This document shows, piece by piece, positions 46,894 to 57,243 of a stretch of DNA of 64,000 bases. The DNA comes from Coptis chinensis. Its lineage: Eukaryota; Streptophyta; Magnoliopsida; Ranunculales; Ranunculaceae. A program made the translations under genes and the position numbers. How positions within the stretch are numbered: the first letter of the stretch is position 1; every line of letters begins with the position of its first letter. Location: contig CM027385.1 of the NCBI GenBank assembly GCA_015680905.1, forward strand, positions 18,420,501-18,484,500, written 5' to 3'. The notes below the pieces were generated by a model, which saw only the letters and a list, made by a program, of their open reading frames with translations, was not told the origin of the DNA and made no database searches.

Positions 46894-48070
46894 CTTTGTT
46901 AAACCCCTCCCCGAATCAATCTTCGCCACTTACTTCTATAAGTAAGTTTGGCCACTGCATCAACGAGTCAAACACCTTGAGATGTTATTAATTTCTCTCT
47001 TCAGCTTCATTAAACATTTGGGGTTTAGGGTTTGGCGAGGATTTTTTCAGGAGAGATCTTTTTCTAATTTTGTGGTTTCTTTAATCATGATCGAATTCCT
47101 CATAATATTGCTCTAATACTTAGTGATTTTGAAGTAAAAAATATTTTTTAACAACTTCTTCAATTGTTCCCTTCTTTATTTTCAATTAGTGATAGTTACT
47201 GTTTGTGTTGAATTGATTTGGGGTCTAAGTGTTTGTGACAATGTCTCATTGAGTAGGAGAAAAAAAAACAAAAAAGGGAACATCATAACTAATAAGCCAG
47301 TGATTTATTATTTCTACTAAAGATGAAACATTGTTAAGAAGTGGAACTTCATGAATAAGTGTGTTTTTTCCAACTATAATGATATGAGGGATGCTATAGT
47401 TCAACAACTTTTCTTCCGTCTGAATTAGAGTTTTAACACTTATTTTTTACATGATAAAGCAACTGCAATGAATATGTCGCAGTTATCCTTTGAGTTTTCA
47501 TAAAGACAGGCAACATATAAACAAATCTAGGAGAACAACTTTCCTAACAAGAACAGGTTGTTCTCATTTCTTCGACTTTAATTGGCTTCACTCTCTTCAT
47601 AAATCAGTCTCTAATCAATATCAACTCCTACATATATTATGTTTATTTTAGCTATATTAGTTAGTTTTAATTTTATTATAACTATTGTATAGGTGAGGCA
47701 AGTGATTATGCCTTTTTCCTATCGAACTACCACATTTACATATGTATATATATTTTTGGAAGGAATGACAAGTATTATGCTTATTGTAATGATCATTGTA
47801 TAGGTATTGTTATTGGCTGACTTAGAAAAGTTCCTTTTACTGATTTTTCTGATTGATGTGTCAAATTGTATTGTCATATATTTATGATTGAACAATTCCA
47901 ATAATGAGGAGTATTTTTAATTATGATGGCTTCACTTTCCTTCATCTATTCATTTTCTGAAAGGCAAAATTCTCAATTGGTTGTTGAATATGCACGAGTG
48001 TATTGTTGCTCCAAACCAACTCAAATTAGTGATTTAATTTGTGATAGAATGTAGTATTCTAAAAAAAACT

Positions 48071-48175
48071 ACCTAGGCGGTGCTAGATGCTAGGCAGTGC
48101 CTAGCTAGCTGACTTGCCTAAGCCTAAGACACGGTTCAAAAAATGGTGGCCTATTAGTCGACTTCTAGGCGGACT
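48071..48175. repeat. CTAGGCGG-rich dispersed-repeat remnant
   Basis: Repeated CTAGGCGGTGCTAGATGCTA and GCCTAGCTAGCTGAC words, then GTCGACTTCTAGGCGGACTA, resemble the GGCGCTAGGCGGTC-type dispersed repeats common in plant genomes. No ends or duplication could be fixed. Confidence 0.35.
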
Positions 48176-49198
48176 AATCTTTCTCCCTTATCGCAATTTG
48201 TTTTTCACTTATTGTGTTTTGCATCGATCATCTCCAATGTTATATGTTGCTGAGAACCTATGTGATTGTAATCTTTGCAAAATAGGTCGTCCAAAAAAAA
48301 TTATTTCTTCGTGAACATGTTTTCTCTTTGAGTAATTTTTTTGGGAGTTGGGACAAGGTAAGCAATTTCTAAAATAACCATATTCGTTTCTTCAAATTCT
48401 CCTGCAATTATCCATTAGTAATTCTACTCTATTTTTTTTAGCTTATAAGTTATAACTTAGTTTTGGCTTTTTGGCGCTTTTTTGGTGATATTGAGGTTTG
48501 GATACGTAGTTACTTAATTATTATCAACTACATGATGTACATTGTCACTTATTTAGAACTACACTTTCTCAGTTTTAAAGTGACAATGATCGAGTTTGTT
48601 ATCATTTTTTCAGAACTTGGTGGTTGCTTAGGAAATGAAAGTCTTATAGTGGAATTTTTCAATAAGATTTGAGCTTTTTTTTTGTCAAATTCATGTGTGC
48701 AAATGATGTTGTCGTATATACATAGGAAAATCAATTAGAAAGTATTTCTTAACACAATGGACTCAATGCAACTTAATTATTAGTATAAATTGTTTATTTT
48801 CTTTGAATTGTGCTTCCAAGGTTTCACAAGAAGGAATATGATAGATTAATTTTGTGACCAAATCAATGACTGAGGAGCGGTCCTGCTGGTGTGTAAGTTC
48901 TTTACGTTATACTAATACTAGGACTAATGTTATTCATTGCCAACATCTTTGTTATAGCTTTAGTACTCATAATGATGCATATTTCAACTGATATTTTGAG
49001 TGTGTATTGTCATAGTTTAATGTGTTATATGAACTTGAAGGTTATATAAAGATGGATATTATTTAATCCCAGTTACAAGATGATGCCATGCCTGCCAATA
49101 GAAATATATCACACCAGTCTAGACACACCTTTAGAAACACAATGTCCAGCCGACAAGGTTGTTTACCTTAGATCCCAAGTTATACTCTATACATATAG

Positions 49199-49381
49199 GG
49201 CATAACCCTCGAGGGACTATACTTACATAACAATACCTACTTATAAAGAAAAGGGCAATGGTTAAATATTGTATTAATTGATTTAGCTAGCGCAAAACCT
49301 TCGAGGGACTGTACGTAGGTAGTACCTGCTTATAAGGAAAAAGGCAATGGTTCAACATTGTGTTAATTGGTTTAGCTAAGT
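49199..49381 (+). repeat. Tandem duplication of a ~91-bp unit
   Basis: Two adjacent units (about 49199-49290 and 49291-49381) share CCTCGAGGGACT / CTTCGAGGGACT, ACCTACTTATAAAG-AAAGGGCAATGGTT-type sequence and TTAATTG-TTTAGCTA at their ends. They differ by scattered substitutions and a small gap. Not coding. Confidence 0.85.
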
Positions 49382-50439
49382 TGTAATTTGTTTAGGCAAG
49401 GTAGAAAATAAAAAACATTCGTAACACGTTGGGCACTCCATAAAGACACTTAAGGTCAGTATGCCAATGCCAACCACCACTGCAAAAAATCTATTTGTAA
49501 AGGCAAATTTATGGGATAACAATAACTTAAGGTCAATGTTGACACTCTTCTTTGTTAGATGGATTTTATAGATTAAGGTTAAATGCTAAGATTATATTTA
49601 CTATTTTCTAATATGCGAAGCGTAGATGTTCAAAGTTCTCAATGTTGATCATATAGATATTAACATGACTTAGTATAAACCCATGGATCTTCTTGCTTTA
49701 TGACAAAATGGTCAAAAGCTCTATCACTACTTAGTCATAAAAGGTTGAAAAGGTTATTTGTTTCTTAACCTTAACTAAATTTCTATTGTACGTTTTAGTA
49801 AGCATTTCGTCCTTGACTTATTCTTTGCAAGCATTTCTTTATTTGCCGCCCATACAAACATTGCCTACACAATTTGCTTATTTGTCATGTCCCTCATGAT
49901 CTGTGTTACAGAGTTTGCAAATTTTAATTAATTCATGTGCAATCTCTCAACTGGAATTTGCCATCAAAGAGTTTTCTTTGAGCTCAAGAAATGCAATTGG
50001 CCCGTCATTCAATCTTTGTAAGTTACGTTTCATAGAGTTACAAAAAGTTGGAATGCTACTTTTGGTTTAATTTGGATTGTTTTTACTATTTGATAAAAAT
50101 GATGAAAGCATCAAACTTGATTTTAGTATAGGTAGAATGTGATTATCTTCGGGTAGTGTTGTCATTAAACATATCATATTGATCAGTCTCCAAATGTGCT
50201 TTTTATTACCTTTACAATGCTTCATATATGCCCTTCTTATGCTTAATGAATAATCAACTTATATATATATTTTTTTTTGCTAAGTGGTAATTGATTAATA
50301 ATAAAAGAATAAGAGTTACATGGTACTTAAAAGTAACAGCTAATGGAAAGGTAACAACAAATGTATGACTTTCCTAGTACATGAGAATCTAGTTGACAAA
50401 TCTGAAGTAAGTAGTATAGTGGTTCTCTAATTTTTTTAT

Positions 50440-50860
50440 TGAAAGGAGGTCTGGAATCCCACCATTTACTTTCTCCTTGAAGAAGAGCAACCCCATGTCT
50501 TACACAATTGTCCACTCCTAAGTTAGTCTCTCTCCATATTGGAGTGACATTGATCCATGCTGCTTCGGCCTTCATCCTTTGCCTCATAGGTTTGAATCTC
50601 CAATGCAATGTATTATTCTGAAAAGCTTTAACCACCGAGGAGGAGTCACATTCCACCCAAATATATCTCCAACCCATTTCCAATGCTTTTTTGATGGCTT
50701 GCACAATTGACATTGTTTCGGCCAGAAAGTTGATAGCAAAGCCCATGCCACCAGCTGCTGCTCCCAAAAAATCCCCCTTATAATTTCTGAATACCAAACC
50801 CCATCCTAACCTTCCTAGATACCCCTTGAGCATCCATCTGTGTTGATCTTTAGAATTCCC
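50440..50860 (-). pseudogene. LINE ORF2, C-terminal RNase H (RVT_3 type)
   Basis: The first catalytic Asp lies in LKINTDGCSRG (about 50840), followed after a frame slip by WGLVFRNYKGDFLGAAAGGM, AETMSIVQAIKKALEMGW (catalytic Glu), IWVECDSSSVVKAF (catalytic Asp) and VDNCVRHGV, the usual final Asp block. This archaeal/plant-type RNase H is a hallmark of one group of plant L1 elements and is thought to remove template RNA. It sits just before the 3' end and poly(A). Confidence 0.85.
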
Positions 50861-51179
50861 GGAGGAGGTAAAAGCCAAAAACATTCAAAGATTTTGGGGG
50901 ATTTGCTAAGTTTGTGCTGAAGATTAAAGCATTTCAGTACCTTAAGATCATGTACTGAGTTTTCCATGTGGCCTGATGACTTGTGATGGGCTCTTATTGT
51001 TGCTCTCCTGATCAAAAAGGTCACTTGTGTGTAGCTTGACTCTTTACTGTCATATAACACCTTCTTCCTGTTCTTACAAAGGCTTACCATGGCTGTCAGT
51101 GAGCACGCTTTCCACATGTCTAGTATCAGTGAACTGAAGTGCTTACCCTGCTTTTGCACATCATTAAAGGTTTCCAGCT

Positions 51180-51842
51180 CATTATGTATGTTGAATATTT
51201 CCCTTACATATTTCCAAACTCTCTTCGCGAAAGAGCAAAGATATAGGATATGAGCCAGAGTTTCATCTTGTGTTCGGCAAATGCAACATCTTGAGGTGAG
51301 ATGTATCGTTCTTTTCTATAGTTGGTCATCAGTTCAAGTTGCCCTATGTGCAGGCTTCCATGCATTCCTTGTGTCCTGGGAATGACTTTACTGCTCCAGA
51401 TGAAAGGACACCATGCTGGCTTTGCAAAAAAATTCCTGATTGCTTCATGTGCCACTGACACTGTAAATTCTCCTATAGTGGAAGCTATCCAGACCCTTGA
51501 ATCTTCTTGAGAGTTATTCAATTGTTGTATTGAGGATATATCGATTCCCAGCTGTTGTAGCACTTGCATCATTTCATTCGAGAATTGCCATCTATCATCT
51601 TGTATATATTCACAAAGTCTAGATTGAAATTTAATTATCTCCTTTCTTTCCTCTTGAAAATACTCGCATATTGGTTTCTGCATCAACCAATTCTCCCTCC
51701 AAAGATTAATAGATTCTCCATTCCCAACCACCCAGCCATCTAAGGGGGACATTTCGGTAAGAGCCCATTTGATTCCTATCCACACAATAGAGGTTTTGTA
51801 GTTAGACCATCCACTAACTCTATTTAAATATTTACCTCTCAT
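51180..51842 (-). pseudogene. LINE ORF2, linker and zf-RVT-like region
   Basis: A 212-codon open frame begins MRGKYLNRVSGWSNYKTSIV and includes GNGESINLWRENWL, SRVWIASTIGEFTVSVAHEA and CPFIWSSKVIPRTQGMHGSL. This is the family's segment between RT and RNase H that usually carries the zf-RVT domain (W...W..K.P.K...F.W). The Cys/His residues are only partly kept, and the frame drifts near its end (51204). Confidence 0.75.
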
Positions 51843-52106
51843 GAAACGTGATCAATCTCCTTCTTCTATGAGCAAACATCAGGCTTGCTTCATAAGCATT
51901 AAGAGGTTAATATCTTTGAGTCTTCTGATCTCTAAGCCTTCTTCGTCTATTGGCTTACATGACTTCTCCCAAGAGACTGTGATTGTTTTCCTTTCCGCTA
52001 GATTGCCACTCCATATAAAGTTCTAGATAATGGATTCACATTCCTTTATCACTGAGCTTGGCCATTTGTAAATGGCCATGTTAGCAGGAATACTATTGAG
52101 AACATG

Positions 52107-53245
52107 TCATGCCAGCACTACCCTTCCTTGAAATGATAGCAACTTGCTAGCCCACCCTGAAGCTCTTTTTCTAATTTTATCCACCAGAGGAGTTAAAGCC
52201 ACTTTAGTTACTTTCCCCTTGATGAGTGGTACCCCAAGGTATTTTTCTAGTAGAGTACCTTCATTGATGTTAAAAGACTCTTGAATAAGAGCTTTTCTTT
52301 TATTGGCCATAGGACTGAGAAAAAGCTTGCATTTTTCTTTGTTGATGAGCTACCCTGAGGAATCATGATACTTGTTAAGAACCTAACCAGTTGCTTGATA
52401 CATTTCATGTTAGCATTACTGAATAGGAAAACATCATTGGCAAACATTAAATGTGAAGGGCTACAGTATTTCGCATTTACCACCATGTGTAGTAGCTTCC
52501 TTTTATGAACCAGTTTGGTGATATTTCTGCTTAAACAATCCTCTGCCAGAGCAAATAACATGGGAGATAGGGGATCACCCTGTTTAAGACCTCTTTCTGC
52601 TGTAAAGTGACCCTGGGGACCTCCATTGAGCATGATAGACAATGAATTGGTTTCAAATGCTCCTTTAAGCTATTGGATCCATCTCTCATAGAATCCCAAC
52701 TGATGGAGTACTGTCTATAAGAATTCCCAGTCCAAAGTGTCAAAGGCTTACTAGATGTCAATCTTTATGGCAATGCTACCCCCGTGTCTGGGAGTGTGAA
52801 GTTCATTGATTATTTTCGAGGCTAAACTAATGGCTTGTTGTGAGTTCTTGTTTGGTATGAATCCATATTGCACCTTGCGGATAATCATTTCTGCCAGTGG
52901 ACTTAATCTTGTGGCTAAAATCTTAGTGACCACTTTGTAAATGAAGTTAGAAAGGCATATAGGTCGATATTTATTCACATGATTTGCATTCTTTTCTTTT
53001 GGAATTAAAATTATGAAGTTAGGATTAAATCCAAAAGGCAATCTAGATTTCATGAAAAAATAGCTTATAGCCTTTACTAGATCATGTTCCACTATGTCCC
53101 AGCAGTGATAGAAGAAGAACCCAGTGAAGCCATCTGGCCTTGGAGAGCTATCTGCATTAAGATGGAAGACTGCTGATTTGACTTCTTGTGCTGTTGGTAG
53201 TGCCGAGAGAGTTATATTGTCTGCTTCAGAGATAAGCTGGGGCAT
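52107..53245 (-). pseudogene. LINE ORF2, reverse transcriptase domain with altered catalytic site
   Basis: RT words in order: FHLNADSSPRPDGFTGFFF (about 53160), NKYRPICLSNFIYKVVTKIL (about 52960), VQYGFIPNKNSQQAISLASK (about 52850), IAIKIDI (about 52760), then after a stop or slip ERGLKQGDPLSPMLFALAED (about 52580) and HLMFANDVFLFS (about 52450). The catalytic F-A-D-D box of plant L1 RT reads F-A-N-D here, so a metal-binding Asp is lost even apart from the stops. KYLGVPLIKG (about 52230) marks the thumb. Confidence 0.9.
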
Positions 53246-53594
53246 TGTGTGAATAAGATCCCAGCCGGTGTCATGCCCAACTTTTTTAAAATTTTATGAG
53301 TAATGTTTGACCAGGAAGTCGCCAATATCTTTTTGAGAGTCCATAAGAAGCCCTTCATCATTCCTCATTTCGGTAAATAATGATTTACTTCTGTTGAGAT
53401 TGGCTTGGGCATGGAAGAATTTGGTACTTCTGTCATTGTCATTATCCTATTTTGATCTTGATTTCTGCCTCCAAAATTTATGTTCTTGTTCCAGCAAACC
53501 CTCCACTTTATTTTCTTGGTACAACATTTGATTTGTGAAATCCTCATAAATGTTTCCTTGATCAAAATGTTCCTGCATCTGTTCTAGAATTTTT

Positions 53595-54494
53595 TTATTC
53601 TTCTTCCACCTTAACTTTGATATTGCCATAGACTTCTTTGTTCCAGATCTTCAGCGTCCCTTTCTGTCTCTTCAACTTTTGCGTCAGGACAAAAATCGAG
53701 TTCCCCAGAATAGGAGCTGCCCAACTCTGTTCGACCAATTCTCTATAGGAAGGGTGAGAGCACCACATGTTAAAGAATTTGAAGGGAATATTCTTGGGCT
53801 TCAGAATGTCGATGCTTCTCCCCACTAATGGAGAGTGATCAGAGCATATTCTGTTATAGATTTTGTAATTCCATCCTGGGTATTTGGAGCTCCATAGTAC
53901 ATTACAAAACATTCTATCCATTTTACCCACAATTTTAAATCTCCCCACTTGTTTATTCCACCATGTGTGATGAAATCCATTGCAAGGGACTTCCAACATT
54001 TGGGTATTGCTAACACATTCTCGAAAGTCATTCATGGCCACTGCTGATGGTCTCTTACCCCCCTGTTTTTCAGTGTAGCTCAAATAAGCATTGAAATCCC
54101 CCATTATGAGCCATGGCAGATTAGAAGTGCTAATGTGTTGTAGTTCCATCCATAGCTGCCTCCTTTGTATATAAATACAATGGGCATGACTTATTGTAAT
54201 AAGAATACCCTCTACTTCCACTGTGAGTTGTTGCTGTGAGTAGTGCAGGAGGTTAGGAGGAGTGATATTTGCTTTCCAAAAGAGCCATAGATTAGGCTAA
54301 CCATGACCTGAGTTATGATAAAAGGATGTACTCATGCCTTGTGATTGAAGAAAAAACATAGAAAAATCTTGAGGATTGATCTTCGGTTCCGCAATGCCCA
54401 GAATGTCAGGATCCCATTTATTGATCAGCTTCGACAAACAATTCTGTGATTTGTCATTCCCGATACCTCTAATATTCCAAAAGATGCACCTCAT
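53595..54494 (-). pseudogene. LINE ORF2, AP-like endonuclease domain
   Basis: The domain starts MRCIFWNIRGIGND at 54494, 43 bases after the ORF1 stop. Catalytic words are visible: WNIRG, AEPK (the metal-binding Glu), MGDFNAYL (Asp/Asn pair, about 54100), DRMFCN and CSDHSPL (Asp-His, about 53840). This fold nicks target DNA to prime reverse transcription. A stop after NSGHG (about 54300) and a frame slip separate the first word from the rest. The frame at 54221-53595 is otherwise open for 208 codons. Confidence 0.9.
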
Positions 54495-54536
54495 TGCGAA
54501 TATTGGAGAATTATTGGATAGGAAGGTTAAACACCT

Positions 54537-56139
54537 TTAAGTCTCCCTTCTTCCAGTCCTAAACCTTGATCTGGACTTGGTGGATGTGGGAGTTGTTTGT
54601 TGCAGCTTCCACTGTGGTTTATAGCCACTGTTGGTGTTATGGCCTTGTACCTCAAGATTAGCTTGCATTGGACTTGCTATGTTTTGGGCTTGTTCTTCTA
54701 GCACCTCTTCCTCTGTCATGTCTACCCATCTACAAGGTATTGAGAAAGCTGGGTCCGTGGGTCTCTCTTCCTCATTAATGGACTGATGTGCCACTATAAA
54801 GTTTAGGATTTTTTCCACTTCCGAATCTGCCAGTCTTTTCCCAGGGGAGACTTCTGGAGTCATGATGCTTGAACTGCTACTATTGCCGGAGGAGTGAATA
54901 GTAGCATTTTGCTCTACTGAGAATAGAGGTATAATATTTTCAGACATTTGCAAATCTGAGTTGTCCCCCTGAGGTTCAATGTCTCTAATGATTTCAGTAA
55001 CCACAGTTGAGACTTCCCCATTGACTCCTTGCGGCTCCTTTTCCTTCACTATTATAGCTTCCTCTTCTTGATTTGGTACTGTTTCTTGTCCTTGTTCATC
55101 AATGAACCTCTTCCACTTCCAGACCCTCAAATCTATTTTGAACTTGAGTAACCTTTGGTTGTTATGTAGGTTTTCTCCTCCATTCTCCTTGTTTACTAGT
55201 TTCAGCTTGATTTTGTTTCCTGCCCCGATTCCTTCGTGCCTTATTCCCAATCAGTTCCTCATTTGGGGTTAAGTCCACAACCGTCTCTTTTCCTCTGGGT
55301 TCATTCCCTTTGTCCTTCTACATGTCTCCTTTTAGTTTCTTGCATTCAGTGACAAGATGCCCTACTATTTTACAATGAGCACACATCTTAGGTAAATTCC
55401 CAACCTCCACAGTTTGCCAAAACTAGACATTCTTTGTCCTGACATAAATTTGATCGGGAATAGGTTCCGATAAATCCACGTCCACTAGTATTTTTGCATA
55501 ATATCCATATTCTCTATTCAAGGTTTTCTCATCAATTTTCATAGGATATTCAACACCTCGAGCGATGGATCGAAGGGACTCGGGTTCCCAATATTCCTGC
55601 CCTAGTCTAGGCAGTCTAATCCATACAAGAGCATGGGACTATCTTTGGCTGTCTGGATTAAAGTTAGGAGTCCACTGACTGATTCTCATGGGAATTTGAT
55701 CAAACTCCCAAGAGCCTTTTGACCAGACTTTGTTAAGATCCTCTAAATTCGAAAATCTCAGGAAGATATATCCTTTAGCAATAGGTGTGATGAGCCATTC
55801 ACTTGTTGGGTTCCATATTTGTCTCGCTAGTACCCGAACTCTGTCTAAAGTCACCTTCTGTAAATCTATTCTGCCGACCAAAAAATGTTTACAAAATTGT
55901 AAACCTTTTTCATAAGATGGTTCAGGAATGGTGATAGCAGGATACTCACCCATTTTTTCTAGGGAGGGAAGCTCCTGACATTCCATTGGCTATCGAACAT
56001 GTTGAGTTGCAGCTTCCACATAAGAGCGTCTAATTGTATCAACTGTTGGGGTTGCAGTAGTAATGGGCTCGGGAGGAATCACTTGTGATGGGGCCTCCTT
56101 GTTTTTGTTAAGCGGCTATTCGAACTCATATAAATCCAT
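54537..56139 (-). pseudogene. LINE ORF1: DUF4283-like RNA-binding protein with CCHC knuckle
   Basis: The likely start ATG is at 56139 (MDLYEFE), followed at once by a stop; a second stop lies near 55989 just before PMECQELPSLEKMGEYPAIT. The DUF4283-type domain follows (LQFCKHFLVGRI, RQIWNPTSEWLITPIAKGYI, FLRFSNLEDLNKVWSKGSW), then ALVWIRLPRLGQEYWEP and YYAKILVDVDLSEPIPDQIY. A zinc knuckle CAHCKIVGHLVTEC (C-x2-C-x4-H-x4-C) lies at about 55343-55386. A further frame slip near 55250 leads into a Ser/Glu-rich, low-complexity C-terminus ending in a stop at 54537. ORF1 proteins of plant L1 elements bind the element RNA. About 530 codons overall, typical of the family. Confidence 0.88.
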
Positions 56140-56572
56140 TTTGGTATCTTCCTAACAAACTCTCACTTTCTAGAAGTGGAGGATTTTACCATTAAAGGAA
56201 ACCAAAAGTGTTGACTGTCTTGAGTGAACTCGCACTGTAGCTCAATTGAGGCTTTTACCAACTACAAACAGCTAAATAGAAAATAGTCTTTCCTGAACTC
56301 ACACTCTCAGGCAGTGTAGGATTTCACTGGGAAAAGACCAAAAAGAAACGCAATCGAAAGAGCTTGGCTTCCTTGGCAATCTCAACACTGGTCATAATGG
56401 AGTTTTTGCCTGAAATGGAGGGAAATCAAGATGTTGAAAGGATAAGTTCTGTTCGCCAACTAAATTTTTCTAAAGGTGGTAAAACAATGGAGCACTGGAT
56501 CACCAAATTAGGTTAGGTTATCTCACTCCCATTCACCCCTATTTTGGTCCCCATTGAAACAACCAACTTATA

Positions 56573-57241
56573 GCTTTTGCTACCGTTTGCAGGATACATG
56601 CCATTTGGGATGCATATTCCTAATACGTGCATTTTGGCACAAAAAGGATGGCTATTTATGCTACTTGGGAAGATTCCAGCTTAGGAGAAAGAGTGCTAAA
56701 AAGTCAAAGTCAAAAGTCAAGTTAATCAGAAGAGTCAAAGACTCAAGGCTAGAAGTTGCTGACCCAAGGACCTAAACCCAAATTCAAGACTTCTAATATG
56801 TGGGCTTAGGTCAAAAGCCCATAAGTTTGTTTATAGAAGGAAGGGTATAATTATAAATGGTGTCCTATATAAAACAAATAGATGTAGAGAATTTCTTATT
56901 CAAGTTTTAAGGTCCAAACCATTTGGTTTTTAGGAGTAGAAACCCTAGATCTAATCTTTGGTCATTAGGAGTAGGTTAAATGTTTTTAAATTAAATTGTT
57001 ATTTCCTTATTTTCCATTTTCATGTTCTTCAAGCTTTAGTATAAACCCAAGTTCTAAATCATTTCAATACAAGTTTCTGATAATTTCAATACAAGTTTAA
57101 GATTAAGAGTAATTCCAAATAGCCAAGTAGGAGAGAAGAGTTACAAAAGTTAGTGTTTTATCCATCACAAACCTTCCACTAAACAAAGAGTCTAAGATGA
57201 ACTTCAACACCCTTCTCACCACTAACAAAACTTATTCTTCA
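56573..57241 (+). repeat. LTR (right part) of a second Athila-like element, interrupted by the LINE
   Basis: The LTR ends TTCTTCA at 57241, then AA, then a tRNA-Asp-type PBS, exactly the spacing seen at 19123-19126. A TATATAAAAC box at about 56864 and a CCAAACCATTTGG transcript region precede the end. The sequence does not resemble the LTR at 17755, so it is another family. Its left part should lie left of the LINE (before 50252), but its start could not be fixed. Confidence 0.65.
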
Positions 57242-57243
57242 AA

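Larger units (their letters stand above)
39612..50251. other. Anonymous non-coding DNA between the Athila-like element and the LINE
   Basis: No intact gene, transposon terminus or RNA gene could be supported over about 10.6 kb. Weak items: a coding-looking frame near 41660-41790 (KKGVGNNRTSRVPEP), another at about 42690-42785 (MLKPRIVRELDGDRSYVVDH), and a leader-like start with GTTTAGGGTTTGGCGAGG near 47022. A 28-A tract, an exact 22-bp repeat and a 91-bp tandem duplication are listed separately. Intron-like T-rich sequence dominates, so it may be a decayed gene or transposon cargo. Confidence 0.4.
50264..56560 (-). mobile_element. L1-type LINE (ORF1 and ORF2 with RNase H), about 6.3 kb, near full length but dead
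   Basis: A minus-strand non-LTR retrotransposon. The 3' end is a short T-run on the plus strand (50271-50278), i.e. a poly(A) tail. Flanks AATCAACTTATA (50252-50263) and AACCAACTTATA (56561-56572) are a 12-bp target duplication with one mismatch, which places the 5' end at 56560 (GTTTCAATGGGGACC on the minus strand). Order 5' to 3': leader, ORF1, AP-type endonuclease, RT, zf-RVT, RNase H. This is the plant L1 layout with a C-terminal RNase H. Several stops and frame slips break both ORFs. It inserted into or beside the LTR that ends at 57241. Confidence 0.92.

Noticed and set aside
48071-48175. Inverted CTAGGCGG words as a possible miRNA-type hairpin
   Set aside because: The words are clustered direct and inverted copies typical of a dispersed repeat; no clean stem of precursor size could be drawn by eye.
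49487-49530. CACTGCAAAAAATC as a possible CACTA-type left end
   Set aside because: No matching right end, subterminal array or target duplication was found.
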